Shown here in pieces: positions 16,501 to 25,010 of a stretch of DNA of 64,000 nucleotides. How positions within the stretch are numbered: position 1 is the first letter of the stretch; each line of letters starts with the position of its first letter. The stretch comes from Methanobacteriota archaeon (GTDB taxonomy: Archaea > Halobacteriota > Methanomicrobia > Methanomicrobiales > Methanoculleaceae). The notes below the pieces were generated by a model. It searched no databases. It had not been told where the DNA came from and saw only the letters and a list, made by a program, of their open reading frames with translations. The DNA is taken from positions 64,497 to 128,496 of the forward strand of contig JAENYE010000003.1 in the NCBI GenBank assembly GCA_016841955.1. The letters run 5' to 3'. The position numbers and the translations under genes were made by a program.

Positions 16501-17784
16501 CTATGCATCCACATCAATTCCCGAGATATACGCCACGCCCAGTTTCGCCCGCCTGATCCGGGTGCTGTCCTTGAGGTGCCTCATATCGACGAACTCGCCG
16601 TCGCTCACGATCCTTTCGATCTGCCGACCGAGGTCGAGCGCGGCATCCCACGGCACCCCCCGGAAGATGACGCCGTGATCGTGGAGCTGCACCCGTTCTC
16701 CTCCCGCATGACCCGGGTCGATGAGGGCTGCGACGTGCTCGTCGTTGCAGGCGGAACAATCGATCCCGAACCCGAAGCCGACCATCGTATCGCCGCGGTA
16801 CTTCGGCTCATCGTCCTCTGCGAACCATTCCCGCACGTTCTCTTCCGCGTTGATCGCAAGACCGTTCTTCGGGGCTGATGCGGCAACCGGGGACTTTTTC
16901 ACCCCTGAACTGCAGACGCCGTCGACGACGGCCCAGATCGCAAGAGCGACGATGCCGGAGAAGTCGCGCCTTTGCTCCCGGGCAAAGTCAAAGATCGTAC
17001 GGTATAATTCGGAGAGCGTGATGCTGCCGCCGTCCCCGGCGTCGACGGTGACGATCTCGTGAAACGGTCCGTCCAGCGCGACATTATACCCGGAATAGAC
17101 GTAGAGTTCCCCTGTGTCCCTCATCGGCGTGAAGAAGTCCGGAGTCTCGTTCCCGTCCGTCGGCAGCCATACCGCCGAGCCGTGCAGCGTGATCATCTCT
17201 CCGAGGAGCGGGAGCGTGTCCGCCACGCCCTCACCGAGCGCGCCGAGCCCGAGCGAGTACCGGAGTGCCGAAAACGGTATTGCACGGATGTCCTCCTCCG
17301 TCAGGCGGGCGTGTAACACCTTATCCAGGCTGCCGGTGACCCTCAGCGTGGATTTTTTGGTAGAGACCGGCTCGAGGGTATAGGCAACGCCGTTCCTGAC
17401 GACCGGAGTCCGGGCGATCTCGCTGATGACCGAGAGGCTGTCCTGCGGCCTTCTGCAGGCGATGACGGCCTCCTCGACCCCGGAATAGATGGAGAATATC
17501 GGTGCCACTCCAGCCATATCGAGAACGTTCTTCGGGTACTCCTGCATTCCGGCAAGGGCCAGGACGCCGTTGCGTTCTTTTAATTGCTTTTTAACGGCGA
17601 TGAGGACCCGGATGCCCGCGCTGCTCAGGTAGTTCAGCCCTGCAAGGTCGAAGACGACCGAACGGTCGTCGTCCTGCAACGACGCCTGTACGGCATCCGA
17701 CACCTGTCCCGCGCCATACCCGTCAAGCCTTCCACGAATAACGAACGTCAGAATCCCGTCTTTCCTCTCGGTCTGCAGCTCCAT
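16501..17784 (-). CDS. STAS-domain protein with large uncharacterised C-terminal region
   Basis: 427 residues from ATG 17784. The first 110 residues form a STAS (anti-sigma-factor antagonist) domain: MELQTERKDGILTFVIRGRLD, VVFDLAGLNYLSSAGIRVLI (serine in the usual phospho-site loop) and a final helix to EEAVIACR. Residues 120-427 match nothing I can name; they include LGLGALGEG, TVDAGDGGSITLSELYRTIFDFAREQRRDFSGIVALAIWAVVDGVC and GFGIDCSACND, which suggest an enzyme-like alpha/beta domain. The open frame extends upstream to 17898, but those 38 residues do not look like the family start. Probable role: a switch protein controlled by a kinase/phosphatase, by family analogy. Confidence 0.7.
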   Translation of the reverse strand: MELQTERKDGILTFVIRGRLDGYGAGQVSDAVQASLQDDDRSVVFDLAGLNYLSSAGIRVLIAVKKQLKERNGVLALAGMQEYPKNVLDMAGVAPIFSIYSGVEEAVIACRRPQDSLSVISEIARTPVVRNGVAYTLEPVSTKKSTLRVTGSLDKVLHARLTEEDIRAIPFSALRYSLGLGALGEGVADTLPLLGEMITLHGSAVWLPTDGNETPDFFTPMRDTGELYVYSGYNVALDGPFHEIVTVDAGDGGSITLSELYRTIFDFAREQRRDFSGIVALAIWAVVDGVCSSGVKKSPVAASAPKNGLAINAEENVREWFAEDDEPKYRGDTMVGFGFGIDCSACNDEHVAALIDPGHAGGERVQLHDHGVIFRGVPWDAALDLGRQIERIVSDGEFVDMRHLKDSTRIRRAKLGVAYISGIDVDA

Positions 17785-17934
17785 GTGTATCCCGGTACAG
17801 GTATCGGACTGTTGCCGGTTAATTTTTCCCAAATCCGTTTTACCACCGGCGTGTCGTGCCGTGGCAGACTCCATTGGGCGCACAAACTTCGTAACCATTA
17901 TCTCTCCGGTTATGTGATCCTCCTATGATCCGCC

Positions 17935-19314
17935 GTGAAACCCAACAGAGCCTTAATTGTCATGATCACCCTTTCCATCACAATTTTTTTTGTCGTTTCT
18001 GCAGGCTGTACCTCGACCGGCCAGGAATCGCCGGTACCGCCTCCCGCCACCGCGGTTGCCGCACCTGCCTGTGACTGCCCCCCGCTCGTGTTTACGGATC
18101 GGGAATTTGCTTTCGAGCTCCAGCGGACACTTGGCGCCTCGTATTCGGGAGAGGCCGATATTGGCGAATGCCTTGCCACTGCGTCCCGGATCAAGGAAGG
18201 AGACTTTGAAAGTTGGTACAGCGAATGGAAAAAGACCGCGGACAACTTCAGGACAGCGGGTGACGAGAGTCTCGCAGCCGGGCACGGGGTTACCGCAATG
18301 GAAGCATACTACCGGGCCGCAACGTATTACCGCACAGCCGAGTTCTTCCTGCACGGCAACCCCACCGATCCCCGCATCGTGGAGACGTGGGGAAAGAGCC
18401 GGGATTCGTTCCGCGATGCACTCTCGCTCGACGTCGTTCCTTACGAGATTGTCGCCATCCCGTACGGGAATACCACGCTGCCGGGTTACTTCTATACGGT
18501 CGACAACTCCGGCAAATCCCGGCCGCTACTCATCGTCCAGACCGGCTTTGACGGCTGCCAGGAGGAACTCCATCCGTATGCAATGGAAGGGATCAAACGC
18601 GGATACAACGTCCTGACATTCGAGGGGCCGGGCCAGGGCGAAGTGATACGGATCCAGCATATCCCGTTCCGTCCCGATTGGGAGAATGTGATCGGACCTG
18701 TCGTGGACTATGCGGTGAGCCGGCCCGACGTCGACGAAGACCGGATTGCACTATGGGGAATTTCACTCGGAGGCTACCTCGCCCCCCGCGGTGCTGCATA
18801 TGAACCCCGGATCATGGCGCTGGTCGCGGACGCAGGCACCTACGATGTCGGACTGGCTCTCCTGCGGAACCTGCAGGAAGGCGGGGGAGCGGCCGCGAAC
18901 CTGACGGAAATTGAGCTGCAGGAGTGGTTGCAGACGGATCCTGTTGAGTTCAACGACGCCCTCCGCGACGCCATGGCGCACGATACCGGCACCCGCTTGC
19001 TGAACGAGAACGGGATGTTCGTCTTCAATGCGAGCTCGCCGGCACAGTTCTGGGCGAAATGGATGGATTTTTCACTTGTCGGAATTGCCGAAAAGATACG
19101 GTGCCCCACGCTGGTCTGTGCCGGTTCGGCCGATCACGTCGACGCGGGCGGGGTGCAGGCAAAGGCACTCTACGACCACCTCACCTGTGAGCGGGAGCTT
19201 ATGGTGTTCTCCGACGACTACGGCGCCGGGTCACACTGCCAGCTCGGGGCGTTCGCGCAATCGTTTGCCGCCAAGTTCGACTGGCTCGACGATCAGATGG
19301 GAATGAGCAAATAA
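17935..19314 (+). CDS. Lipoprotein alpha/beta hydrolase
   Basis: 459 residues. The N-terminus is a lipoprotein signal with lipobox SAGC (cysteine 25), so the enzyme should be anchored outside the membrane. Catalytic residues are S277 in WGISLGGYLAP (nucleophile elbow GxSxG), D400 in CAGSADHVDAG and H434 in GAGSHCQLGAF. An N-terminal helical part (about 60-160) precedes the hydrolase fold, as in FrsA- and pseudooxynicotine-hydrolase-like esterases or C-C hydrolases. Start GTG 17935 gives a positively charged KPNR before the hydrophobic core. Divergent from the STAS gene. Substrate unknown. Confidence 0.8.
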   Translation: MKPNRALIVMITLSITIFFVVSAGCTSTGQESPVPPPATAVAAPACDCPPLVFTDREFAFELQRTLGASYSGEADIGECLATASRIKEGDFESWYSEWKKTADNFRTAGDESLAAGHGVTAMEAYYRAATYYRTAEFFLHGNPTDPRIVETWGKSRDSFRDALSLDVVPYEIVAIPYGNTTLPGYFYTVDNSGKSRPLLIVQTGFDGCQEELHPYAMEGIKRGYNVLTFEGPGQGEVIRIQHIPFRPDWENVIGPVVDYAVSRPDVDEDRIALWGISLGGYLAPRGAAYEPRIMALVADAGTYDVGLALLRNLQEGGGAAANLTEIELQEWLQTDPVEFNDALRDAMAHDTGTRLLNENGMFVFNASSPAQFWAKWMDFSLVGIAEKIRCPTLVCAGSADHVDAGGVQAKALYDHLTCERELMVFSDDYGAGSHCQLGAFAQSFAAKFDWLDDQMGMSK

Positions 19315-19452
19315 AGGGGCCGGGTCGGGGGATCTCGCCCCTCTTCTTCGGGGCCTCCAGGCACAGTACTTCGCTAATTTTGACATCAGACCTCGATCGG
19401 TGCAGCCTCGCGTGACGACTCAACACGGAGTTAGCAGCACCCGGACACCGGA

Positions 19453-19534
19453 CTTCGCGGCTTCGCGTCTTTCGCGTGAGGCTCTATCACCCCCTGTGCT
19501 GAAAACTCACGCGAAGCCGCGAAGAACGCGAAGG
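19453..19534. repeat. GCGAAG-rich palindromic repeat, copy 3 (arms inverted)
   Basis: Arms CTTCGCGGCTTCGCGTCTTT (from 19453) and CTCACGCGAAGCCGCGAAG (from 19506) pair around a loop of about 25 bases. Here the order of the arms is the reverse of copies 1, 2 and 4, with CGCGTGAG next to the loop. It lies in the 281-base gap between the hydrolase and YkgJ genes, which are convergent. Confidence 0.8.
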
Positions 19535-19595
19535 GAAGTCGGTGGTGTGACCTCCTGGGGACTGTCTCAACAGTTTAGCGAAGTACTGAGGCAGG

Positions 19596-20078
19596 CTACC
19601 GGCGAACACTGTATCCGGCTGCCGTGAGAATATTGATGACGGCGTCGTCCCATTCCGTGCCGCAGAGCCCGTTTAACGTCGGTTGCACCTGTTCCCAGAG
19701 CCGGCTGAGTTCGTCATTGTCCGGGACGAAGGTTGTCTGATACATCACACGTCCGGCCCGCTTCCCCTGTGCATCGAGGATGAGAAGGCGCCAGCAGCAG
19801 TACTCGCGGCAGATGTCCGGGCGTGTCAGGTGGACCGTACACCATGCCTTCGCCGTCTTCCTGTCAAATCTCAGAAAGGGGCATGCGTCCGGCAGTCCCT
19901 CGATGCTGCTCTCATCCTCGAAGAGGGCGATCTTGTCCGGGTCAACCTGCACCTCCTTCACATCCCCGCTGTAGGCGTTATGCACGACAAAGGTGTAGTT
20001 GCCACGCTCTTCGATAGTCTCGTGAACGTTCCGCATGTGGCTGCAGCAGCTGCCGCACTGACAGCACTTACACGCCAT
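19596..20078 (-). CDS. YkgJ-family cysteine-cluster protein
   Basis: 160 residues from ATG 20078. The N-terminus is packed with cysteines (MACKCCQCGSCCSH), followed by DACPFLRFD, WCTVHLTRPDICREYCCW, the pattern of YkgJ/UPF0153 proteins that bind zinc or an iron-sulfur centre. Function in the family is not settled. The open frame extends seven codons upstream to 20099, but the family start is MACKC or similar. Monocistronic by layout. Confidence 0.8.
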   Translation of the reverse strand: MACKCCQCGSCCSHMRNVHETIEERGNYTFVVHNAYSGDVKEVQVDPDKIALFEDESSIEGLPDACPFLRFDRKTAKAWCTVHLTRPDICREYCCWRLLILDAQGKRAGRVMYQTTFVPDNDELSRLWEQVQPTLNGLCGTEWDDAVINILTAAGYSVRR

Positions 20079-20407
20079 GGTGACCGCCCCCCTGAACACC
20101 GGGCGGTTGGTGAACTGGCATGCTCATTATCCGGTAGTGCTCATCGCATTAATAAGGTACCTGCCGGAAATGCGATCGGGAAGCAGCCAGCCGCGTTGTG
20201 AGCGGGTGAGGGCGTCGGAGACCGCCGTTGCTCGTTCTCCCGTCAGTTGCGACTTTAACCACTCTGCGGTCAGGTCGACTTAATCCCAGTCGGAATTCCA
20301 TTTGAGCGCGTTTGCAGCCTTTATTCTCTCCTCCCTCAGTTCGATTGCCCCTTGCTCACCCTTCTCTCGCCATCATCCCGGAATTCATGATCTGCACCGG
20401 ATCCTGC
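20079..20407. other. Intergenic region, nothing recognised
   Basis: Holds the presumed YkgJ promoter (AT-rich ATTAATAAGG near 20145) and the downstream side of the truncated hydrolase. No coding frame or RNA structure stands out. Confidence 0.35.
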
Positions 20408-20797
20408 TCAGGCGTGTAGCGGGACAGGCTGCGTCCCCATTTTGGCACCCAAGCCTTGGACGATTGTCCGGCCGAGAACGAGAGCGGCGTGCTCGTCGTC
20501 CTGCGTGCCCGTGCTGAACCAGACGACAACGGCACCCTTCGCCCTGGAGACGTAGAGACCCTGGCCGCCGACCCCCAGCTTGGCGAAGTCTCCGTCGGGG
20601 AAGACGATGTCCCACTGGAACCGGTTCGTCAGTCCGTTAATGTCGGGAAATAGTTCCTGGAGCTGCGTGCCATAGCGGCCCTTCAAGAAGATGTCGGGGT
20701 AGCCGCCCGTCTGGATCTCCTTGATGACCGCATCGGGCACGACCTGCTCCTTGCTGACCTTGCTCCAGCTGTATGATATCTTCACCCTGGGCGGCAT
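20408..20797 (-). pseudogene. C-terminal fragment of a serine hydrolase (beta-lactamase-like)
   Basis: A frame of 129 codons whose last 100 residues read like the C-terminal end of a serine beta-lactamase/esterase family protein: FQWDIVFPDGDFAKLGVGGQGLYVS, then AVVVWFSTGT. The nucleophile SxxK and YxN motifs lie far upstream in this family and are absent, so the product cannot be active. The first 20 codons (MPPRVKISYSW) overlap the divergent membrane-protein remnant and are probably not native. Best read as a gene that has lost its 5' two thirds. Confidence 0.5.
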
Positions 20798-21092
20798 GCG
20801 CCCGGTGGATGATCCGCTGATGCTGTTCTTCTTCGCCTACCCGTTTATCCTGTCGTTTGCAGCGGCCGTCGTATTCGACCCGGTGAAGAGTGCGCTGCGA
20901 GGTTCGCCGAGCGGCAGGGGGGCGACTTTCGGTGCGCCGCTCTTCCTGATCTATACGGTGCCGAGCGTTTTTATCACCTTTACGTCGATGAACTACCCGA
21001 TCGGGTTCTACTTTGAAAACCTCCTCTTCGGCATTGTCGGTTTTCCTCTTATCGGTGTCATCTATGCCACGCTATGGGAGCGACTCCTGTAG
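20763..21092 (+). pseudogene. N-terminally truncated membrane protein
   Basis: About 110 codons reading LQLYDIFTLGGMRPVDDPLM, then three hydrophobic segments (LFFFAYPFILSFAAAVVF, LFLIYTVPSVFIT, LLFGIVGFPLIGVIYA). The best fit is a small polytopic protein whose first helix and start are missing: in-frame codons upstream of about 20763 belong to the opposite-strand hydrolase fragment. A start at GTG/ATG inside (for example ATG 20797) could still give a short product. Family not recognised. Confidence 0.4.
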
Positions 21093-21396
21093 CCATTCCC
21101 GATCCAAACCCGCTTTTTAACTTCATCGCCCCTATCGCCCCGTTGGGACACTCGCTGATCCCGGCGACGTCCGGCACGAAACGATCTGCCCGGACGAGAA
21201 TCGTGCGGGCGATCACGGCGTCGAACCTGCCGGGCCGGTCAGGGTTGACCCCCGGCAACTCGAATGCCGCCACAAAACCGCCTCGCAGTCGACATATATA
21301 CCAGTCCGATCAATGAGAGGAACGAGGATCCCCCTATGACAGCACCTCAACCCTGCACGGCGGAACCGGGGCAGGCCGCACGGAGGAGGACGGAGA
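21093..21396. other. Intergenic region before the ClC channel
   Basis: Contains short AT-rich ATATATACC at about 21293-21301, a plausible promoter for the channel gene; a 24-codon frame from ATG 21335 ends just inside it and has no support. Nothing else is seen. Confidence 0.35.
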
Positions 21397-22530
21397 ATGA
21401 CGATGTCTGATAGGCTCGCCGATAAGGAATACCTCAGGTTCGTGCTCGTCGCTGCCCTGCTCACTGTTGCGTCCGCCGGAGGGATGATGCTCTTTCTTGC
21501 GGTGCAGTACGCGGGAGAGGGACTCCTCTGGCCGGACGTTTCCCCCATTCCCTTCTTCACCCTGATCCTTACGACCGCCGGCGGCATAGTGGTGGGATTG
21601 TGCCTGCACGTCTTCGGAGACCACGTGCTGCTGCTCCAGCAGAGCCTCACGGAGTTCCGGAAGACAGGCCGGTTCGAGCCACGGTACCTTCCCGCCGGGC
21701 TGCTCACCATCTACCTCTCCCTGGTCTTCGGGGCAAGCCTCGGGCCAGAGGTGGCCGCCATCGATATGGGCGGGAGCATGGGAACCCTGGCAGGCGACCG
21801 GCTGCGGAACCGGATACGGACGCTGGCGACCATCGGTATCTTCGGAAGCCTGGCCGGGTTCGGGCTCTACCTCTTTATCAACCGGACAACCGGCGGCGCC
21901 CTGTACCCGCTTCCCCCGCTCGGGGAGTTCCTCCCGCTCTACCTGCTCTACGCCGTGATCCTCGGCCTCGCTGGTGCGGCGGCGGGAGTCCTGTTCATTA
22001 TGTCGTTTCATCTCTTCAGCCGGCTGCTCTCTCCCCTCGCCGGGCGGCACCTGGTCCTGGGGGTGGCCGGGGGCGTGGGGCTCGGGATCGCCGGGACAAT
22101 CTTCCCGCTCGTGCTCTTTTCAGGCCAGAATGAGTTTAAAACCGTTCTCGATGCGGGTGCGACCACCGGTGCGATCGTGCTGCTGCTGCTTGTCGCGGTG
22201 AAGATCCTCGCCAGCACGTGGTGCATGGCAACGCTCTTCAAGGGCGGACCCATCTTTCCCCTGATCTTTGCGGGCGGCACGCTCGGCCTTGCCGTCAGCG
22301 CCCTCTTCCCCTTCATTCCACTCACCGTCGCCGTCCCCGCCGTCATGGCAGGGATGATCATCTGCGTGCTGAAGATGCCGGCCGCGGTGATCCCCATCGT
22401 GGCGCTCGTCTTCCTGCAGTGGGAGATCCTGATCATCGTCGTCATCGCCGCCCTGGCCGGATATTTCGCCACCCGCAGCGTCACGATGTTTCCGCAGGGC
22501 GACGGAGGGGATGGGGGAGGAGCGGAATGA
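21397..22530 (+). CDS. ClC-family chloride channel/transporter
   Basis: 377 residues with about ten membrane segments. The ClC selectivity motif appears as GASLGPEVA (about 112-120), equivalent to GxEGP in the family, with the gating glutamate position changed to Leu or shifted to the E after P. Later family regions are GGALYP, KILASTWCMATLFKGGPIFPLIFAGG (matching the GGxFxP motif as GGPIFP) and MPAAVIPIVAL. It moves chloride (or another anion) across the cytoplasmic membrane, either as a channel or in exchange for protons. Strong SD-like GGAGGAGGACGGAG lies just before ATG 21397. Shorter than bacterial ClC-ec1 but near full for short archaeal members. Confidence 0.85.
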   Translation: MTMSDRLADKEYLRFVLVAALLTVASAGGMMLFLAVQYAGEGLLWPDVSPIPFFTLILTTAGGIVVGLCLHVFGDHVLLLQQSLTEFRKTGRFEPRYLPAGLLTIYLSLVFGASLGPEVAAIDMGGSMGTLAGDRLRNRIRTLATIGIFGSLAGFGLYLFINRTTGGALYPLPPLGEFLPLYLLYAVILGLAGAAAGVLFIMSFHLFSRLLSPLAGRHLVLGVAGGVGLGIAGTIFPLVLFSGQNEFKTVLDAGATTGAIVLLLLVAVKILASTWCMATLFKGGPIFPLIFAGGTLGLAVSALFPFIPLTVAVPAVMAGMIICVLKMPAAVIPIVALVFLQWEILIIVVIAALAGYFATRSVTMFPQGDGGDGGGAE

Positions 22531-22829
22531 GGGGCGTCGGCAAACGGTATCCGGTCAAGAATGCAGAGGTATCGCTATCGTAAGTGCATCCTTCTCGAAG
22601 AGGATGAGATCATTGAGTGTCTTCGTATCGGCAGGATATTGTAGTATCTCGCATCCGGAAGAACAGGCGTTTCTGGACCTCTTCTACCACTCCCCGAATA
22701 TCTCGAGGTGAAAGACCGAGCCTACGAGACCCTAGCAATACAGAGAACTATTTGTTATGGGTAGACTTCAGAGGGTGAATCACCGGAGATGCAGGTTTCA
22801 TCATCCGGTGAACGTCTCTCTTTCGATCA
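22531..22829. other. Intergenic region at the left edge of the island
   Basis: Base composition falls from GC-rich to AT-richer here. No gene, tRNA or repeat of the tRNA-Leu 3' end is found. Confidence 0.35.
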
Positions 22830-23776
22830 CCATAAGAGAGTGACAATCAGGCCACACGACAGCCCCTTCACGGTTCAAGGGGACATTCTCGAAGTGAAAC
22901 TCTTCTTCCGCTGGCTCACCTTGGGGAGAGAAAGACCTCTTCCAGAACATCAAGATCAAGAAGCCCCGCCGGCACCTCCCGGTAGAGCAACTCATCACCC
23001 GCGAAGACATCATTCGGCTCGTCGACGCTTGCGACAAGCCACGCGACCGGGCGCTGATCATGCTCATGTGGGACTCCGGCGCCCGGATCGGGGAACTCCT
23101 GAGCCTCAACATCGGCCACGTCCAGTTCGACCGCTACGGTGCGGTGGTGATTGTGAACGGCAAGACCGGGATGCGGCGGCTCCGCCTGATCAGCTCCGTG
23201 CCGGACATCCAGACCTGGATCAATATGCACCCACTCCGTGCGGATGCAAACGCACCGCTCTTCGTGACCTCCCGGAGATACGGGCATGAGCCCCGGCGCA
23301 TAAGTGCCCGGACCGTTGAGAACAGACTGAAATACGTCGCCCGGAAACTTGGGATGACAAAACCGATTCACTCGCACGCGATCCGCCATGCCAGGCTCAC
23401 CGATCTGACCCGGAGCAATGGTAAGAAGCAGGGGCTCTCCGAGATGGAACTCCGGCTCGTCGCCGGCTGGGAGAAGAACAGCGCGATGCCGGAGGTGTAT
23501 ATCCACCTATCCGGTGCAGATGTCGAGCGGAAACTACTGGAGAACGCCGGGTTTATCGATGACACTCCCGATCCGGCGGATACTGCGCTCGAGCCCCGGC
23601 AGTGCCCGCGGTGCAAGGCCCTGAACGCTCATGACGCTCTCTACTGTGCGACGTGCTCGATGGCGCTCGTCGAGGAGGCGGCAAGGAAAGTGGACGAGTC
23701 GACGGAGGAGGCGAGGAAAAGTGAGGAGTATCTTGAGTTACTAAAGGCATTGAGAACGGATTTGGGGCTATTGTGA
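22830..23776 (+). pseudogene. Tyrosine recombinase/integrase, 5' end damaged
   Basis: The catalytic half is intact from about 22934: DLFQNIKIKKPRRHLP, ARIGELL (Arg I), NGKTGMRRLRL (Lys), SHAIRHARLTDL (HxxR), GWEKNSAMPEVYIHLS (catalytic Tyr in YIHLS), followed by a zinc ribbon CPRCKALNAHDALYCATC and a coiled tail. This is the XerD-like archaeal type. The preceding part, VKLFFRWLTLGRE, fits the end of the core-binding domain but lies in a different frame, so a frameshift sits near 22928-22935, and most of the N-terminal domain is missing. A shorter product from ATG 23060 or 23066 could still be made, but would lack the DNA-clamping half. It marks the left edge of the AT-rich island. Confidence 0.7.
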
Positions 23777-24215
23777 AGACCCTTGCGTGTGGTGTGAGTA
23801 GGGCATATCGATCACTTTTCGTCGAACGAACCTGCCAGCACAAATTATCATTTGTAGAGTTTGATTAATAAAATAGAAGAAGGCTATTCCTTGTAGAATA
23901 GTCTCCCATTTTTAAGGAGAGGGATTAAAACGACAGATTAATATGATCCAAATTAAATGGTTGAATTAAAAAATGTTATGAGATGAGTAAGAAGAGACAG
24001 GGATATTCGGTTTAAAAACCAGTCTGTTCATCATTCTCTACATACTTCTAGTGTAATGGAGCGTCAACACTAGAATGCGTGTACGCCATCAGGGATCACA
24101 TACCAAGTCCTGCCTCCAGAGCATCGAAGATCCTCTAAAGATGAAATAAGGGAAGGGGCTCATAGAGTTGATGCACCCATCTGCCCCGTCTGGCGAAGAA
24201 GGAGATAGCAGTACA
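23777..24215. other. AT-rich intergenic region before the defence genes
   Basis: About 440 bases without a gene. Holds the integrase terminator and AT-rich tracts (23840-23990) that can serve as promoter for the nuclease-helicase pair. Codon and base use on both sides differ clearly from the GC-rich chromosome. Confidence 0.5.
23882..23913 (+). terminator. Hairpin with T-run downstream of the integrase
   Basis: GGCTATTC and GAATAGTC form a stem around CTTGTA and are followed by TCCCATTTTT, about 105 bases after the integrase stop. Confidence 0.5.
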
Positions 24216-25010
24216 ATGGATGAGACCTTGGTAACTCTCAACTACGAAGACCAAATACAGCAGGTGACCTGGCAAGGTATCAGCATGGCTGACGGGGATT
24301 TGTTCGATTCCTTTATGATAAATGACGTGGCTTCTCGTCTCCGTGATGAAGAGGGAGCAAGACAGTTTGAGTCACATATGCGAGGTCTCGCCACCACAGG
24401 CTTTGCACAGGAAAACCTCAATGAAATTCTGGCAGCGGAAGTTCCCGAAGAGCGAAATTGGGCCATTGGCGAGGCTATAGCTGAAGCCTATTTAGGGAAC
24501 CAACACGACATCACTTGGCCTTGGAATATGGAGCGAGATAAAAGAACCCCAAAGGCTAGCCTTCCTGGTGCTGATTTGATCGGTTTCAAGGTCAATGGGA
24601 AGAGTGTTCGCCTTGTTCTCGGAGAGGTCAAGACATCCAGCGACGCCAATACACCCCCTGGTGTTATGAATGGTCGGAGTGGCATGAGGCATCAGATCGA
24701 CGACCTTGCAAGTGATCTTGGGTTGATCAACCAGCTATTGAAGTGGTTGTGGTTTCGCTGTAAAGGTAAGGAATATGAATCCCATTTCAATGCGGCGATC
24801 ACCGTGTTTCTCGAGTCGGGAAATACAGATGTCGCTCTGTTCGGCGTGCTGATTCGGGACACTCTACCCAACCAACTGGACCTGAAAGCAAGGGGAGAAT
24901 CCTTGTCGGAAACGCTTCAGCATCCAGCAACGTGTCACTTAATCGGAATATACCTCCCCTGCGCCATTGCACATCTTCCAGATCGTGTAGTAGTAGGGTG
25001 TGGGTCATGA
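24216..25010 (+). CDS. HamA-like PD-(D/E)XK nuclease subunit (Hachiman-like)
   Basis: 264 residues from ATG 24216 (GGAG at 24201-24204); an in-frame ATG at 24168/24171 is the alternative. The core LPGADLIGFKVNGKSVRLVLGEVKTS holds D120, E137 and K139, the D..ExK signature of the restriction-endonuclease fold. After it comes a helical region (HQIDDLASDLGLINQLLKWLW) and strands AAITVFLES and ALFGVLIRD, the layout of HamA/DUF1837 proteins. Its 4-base overlap (ATGA) with a large SF2 helicase gives the gene pair of the Hachiman anti-phage system, in which HamA is the nuclease that is released or activated when HamB meets damaged or foreign DNA. Assignment rests on gene order and motif, not on an alignment. 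Confidence 0.6.
   Translation: MDETLVTLNYEDQIQQVTWQGISMADGDLFDSFMINDVASRLRDEEGARQFESHMRGLATTGFAQENLNEILAAEVPEERNWAIGEAIAEAYLGNQHDITWPWNMERDKRTPKASLPGADLIGFKVNGKSVRLVLGEVKTSSDANTPPGVMNGRSGMRHQIDDLASDLGLINQLLKWLWFRCKGKEYESHFNAAITVFLESGNTDVALFGVLIRDTLPNQLDLKARGESLSETLQHPATCHLIGIYLPCAIAHLPDRVVVGCGS

Noticed and set aside
22500-22530. Partial match of GGAGGGGATGGGGGA to the tRNA-Leu 3' end, as a possible left attachment site
   Set aside because: Only short broken identity, and it lies inside the ClC coding sequence; no convincing direct repeat of the tRNA end was found at the left of the island.
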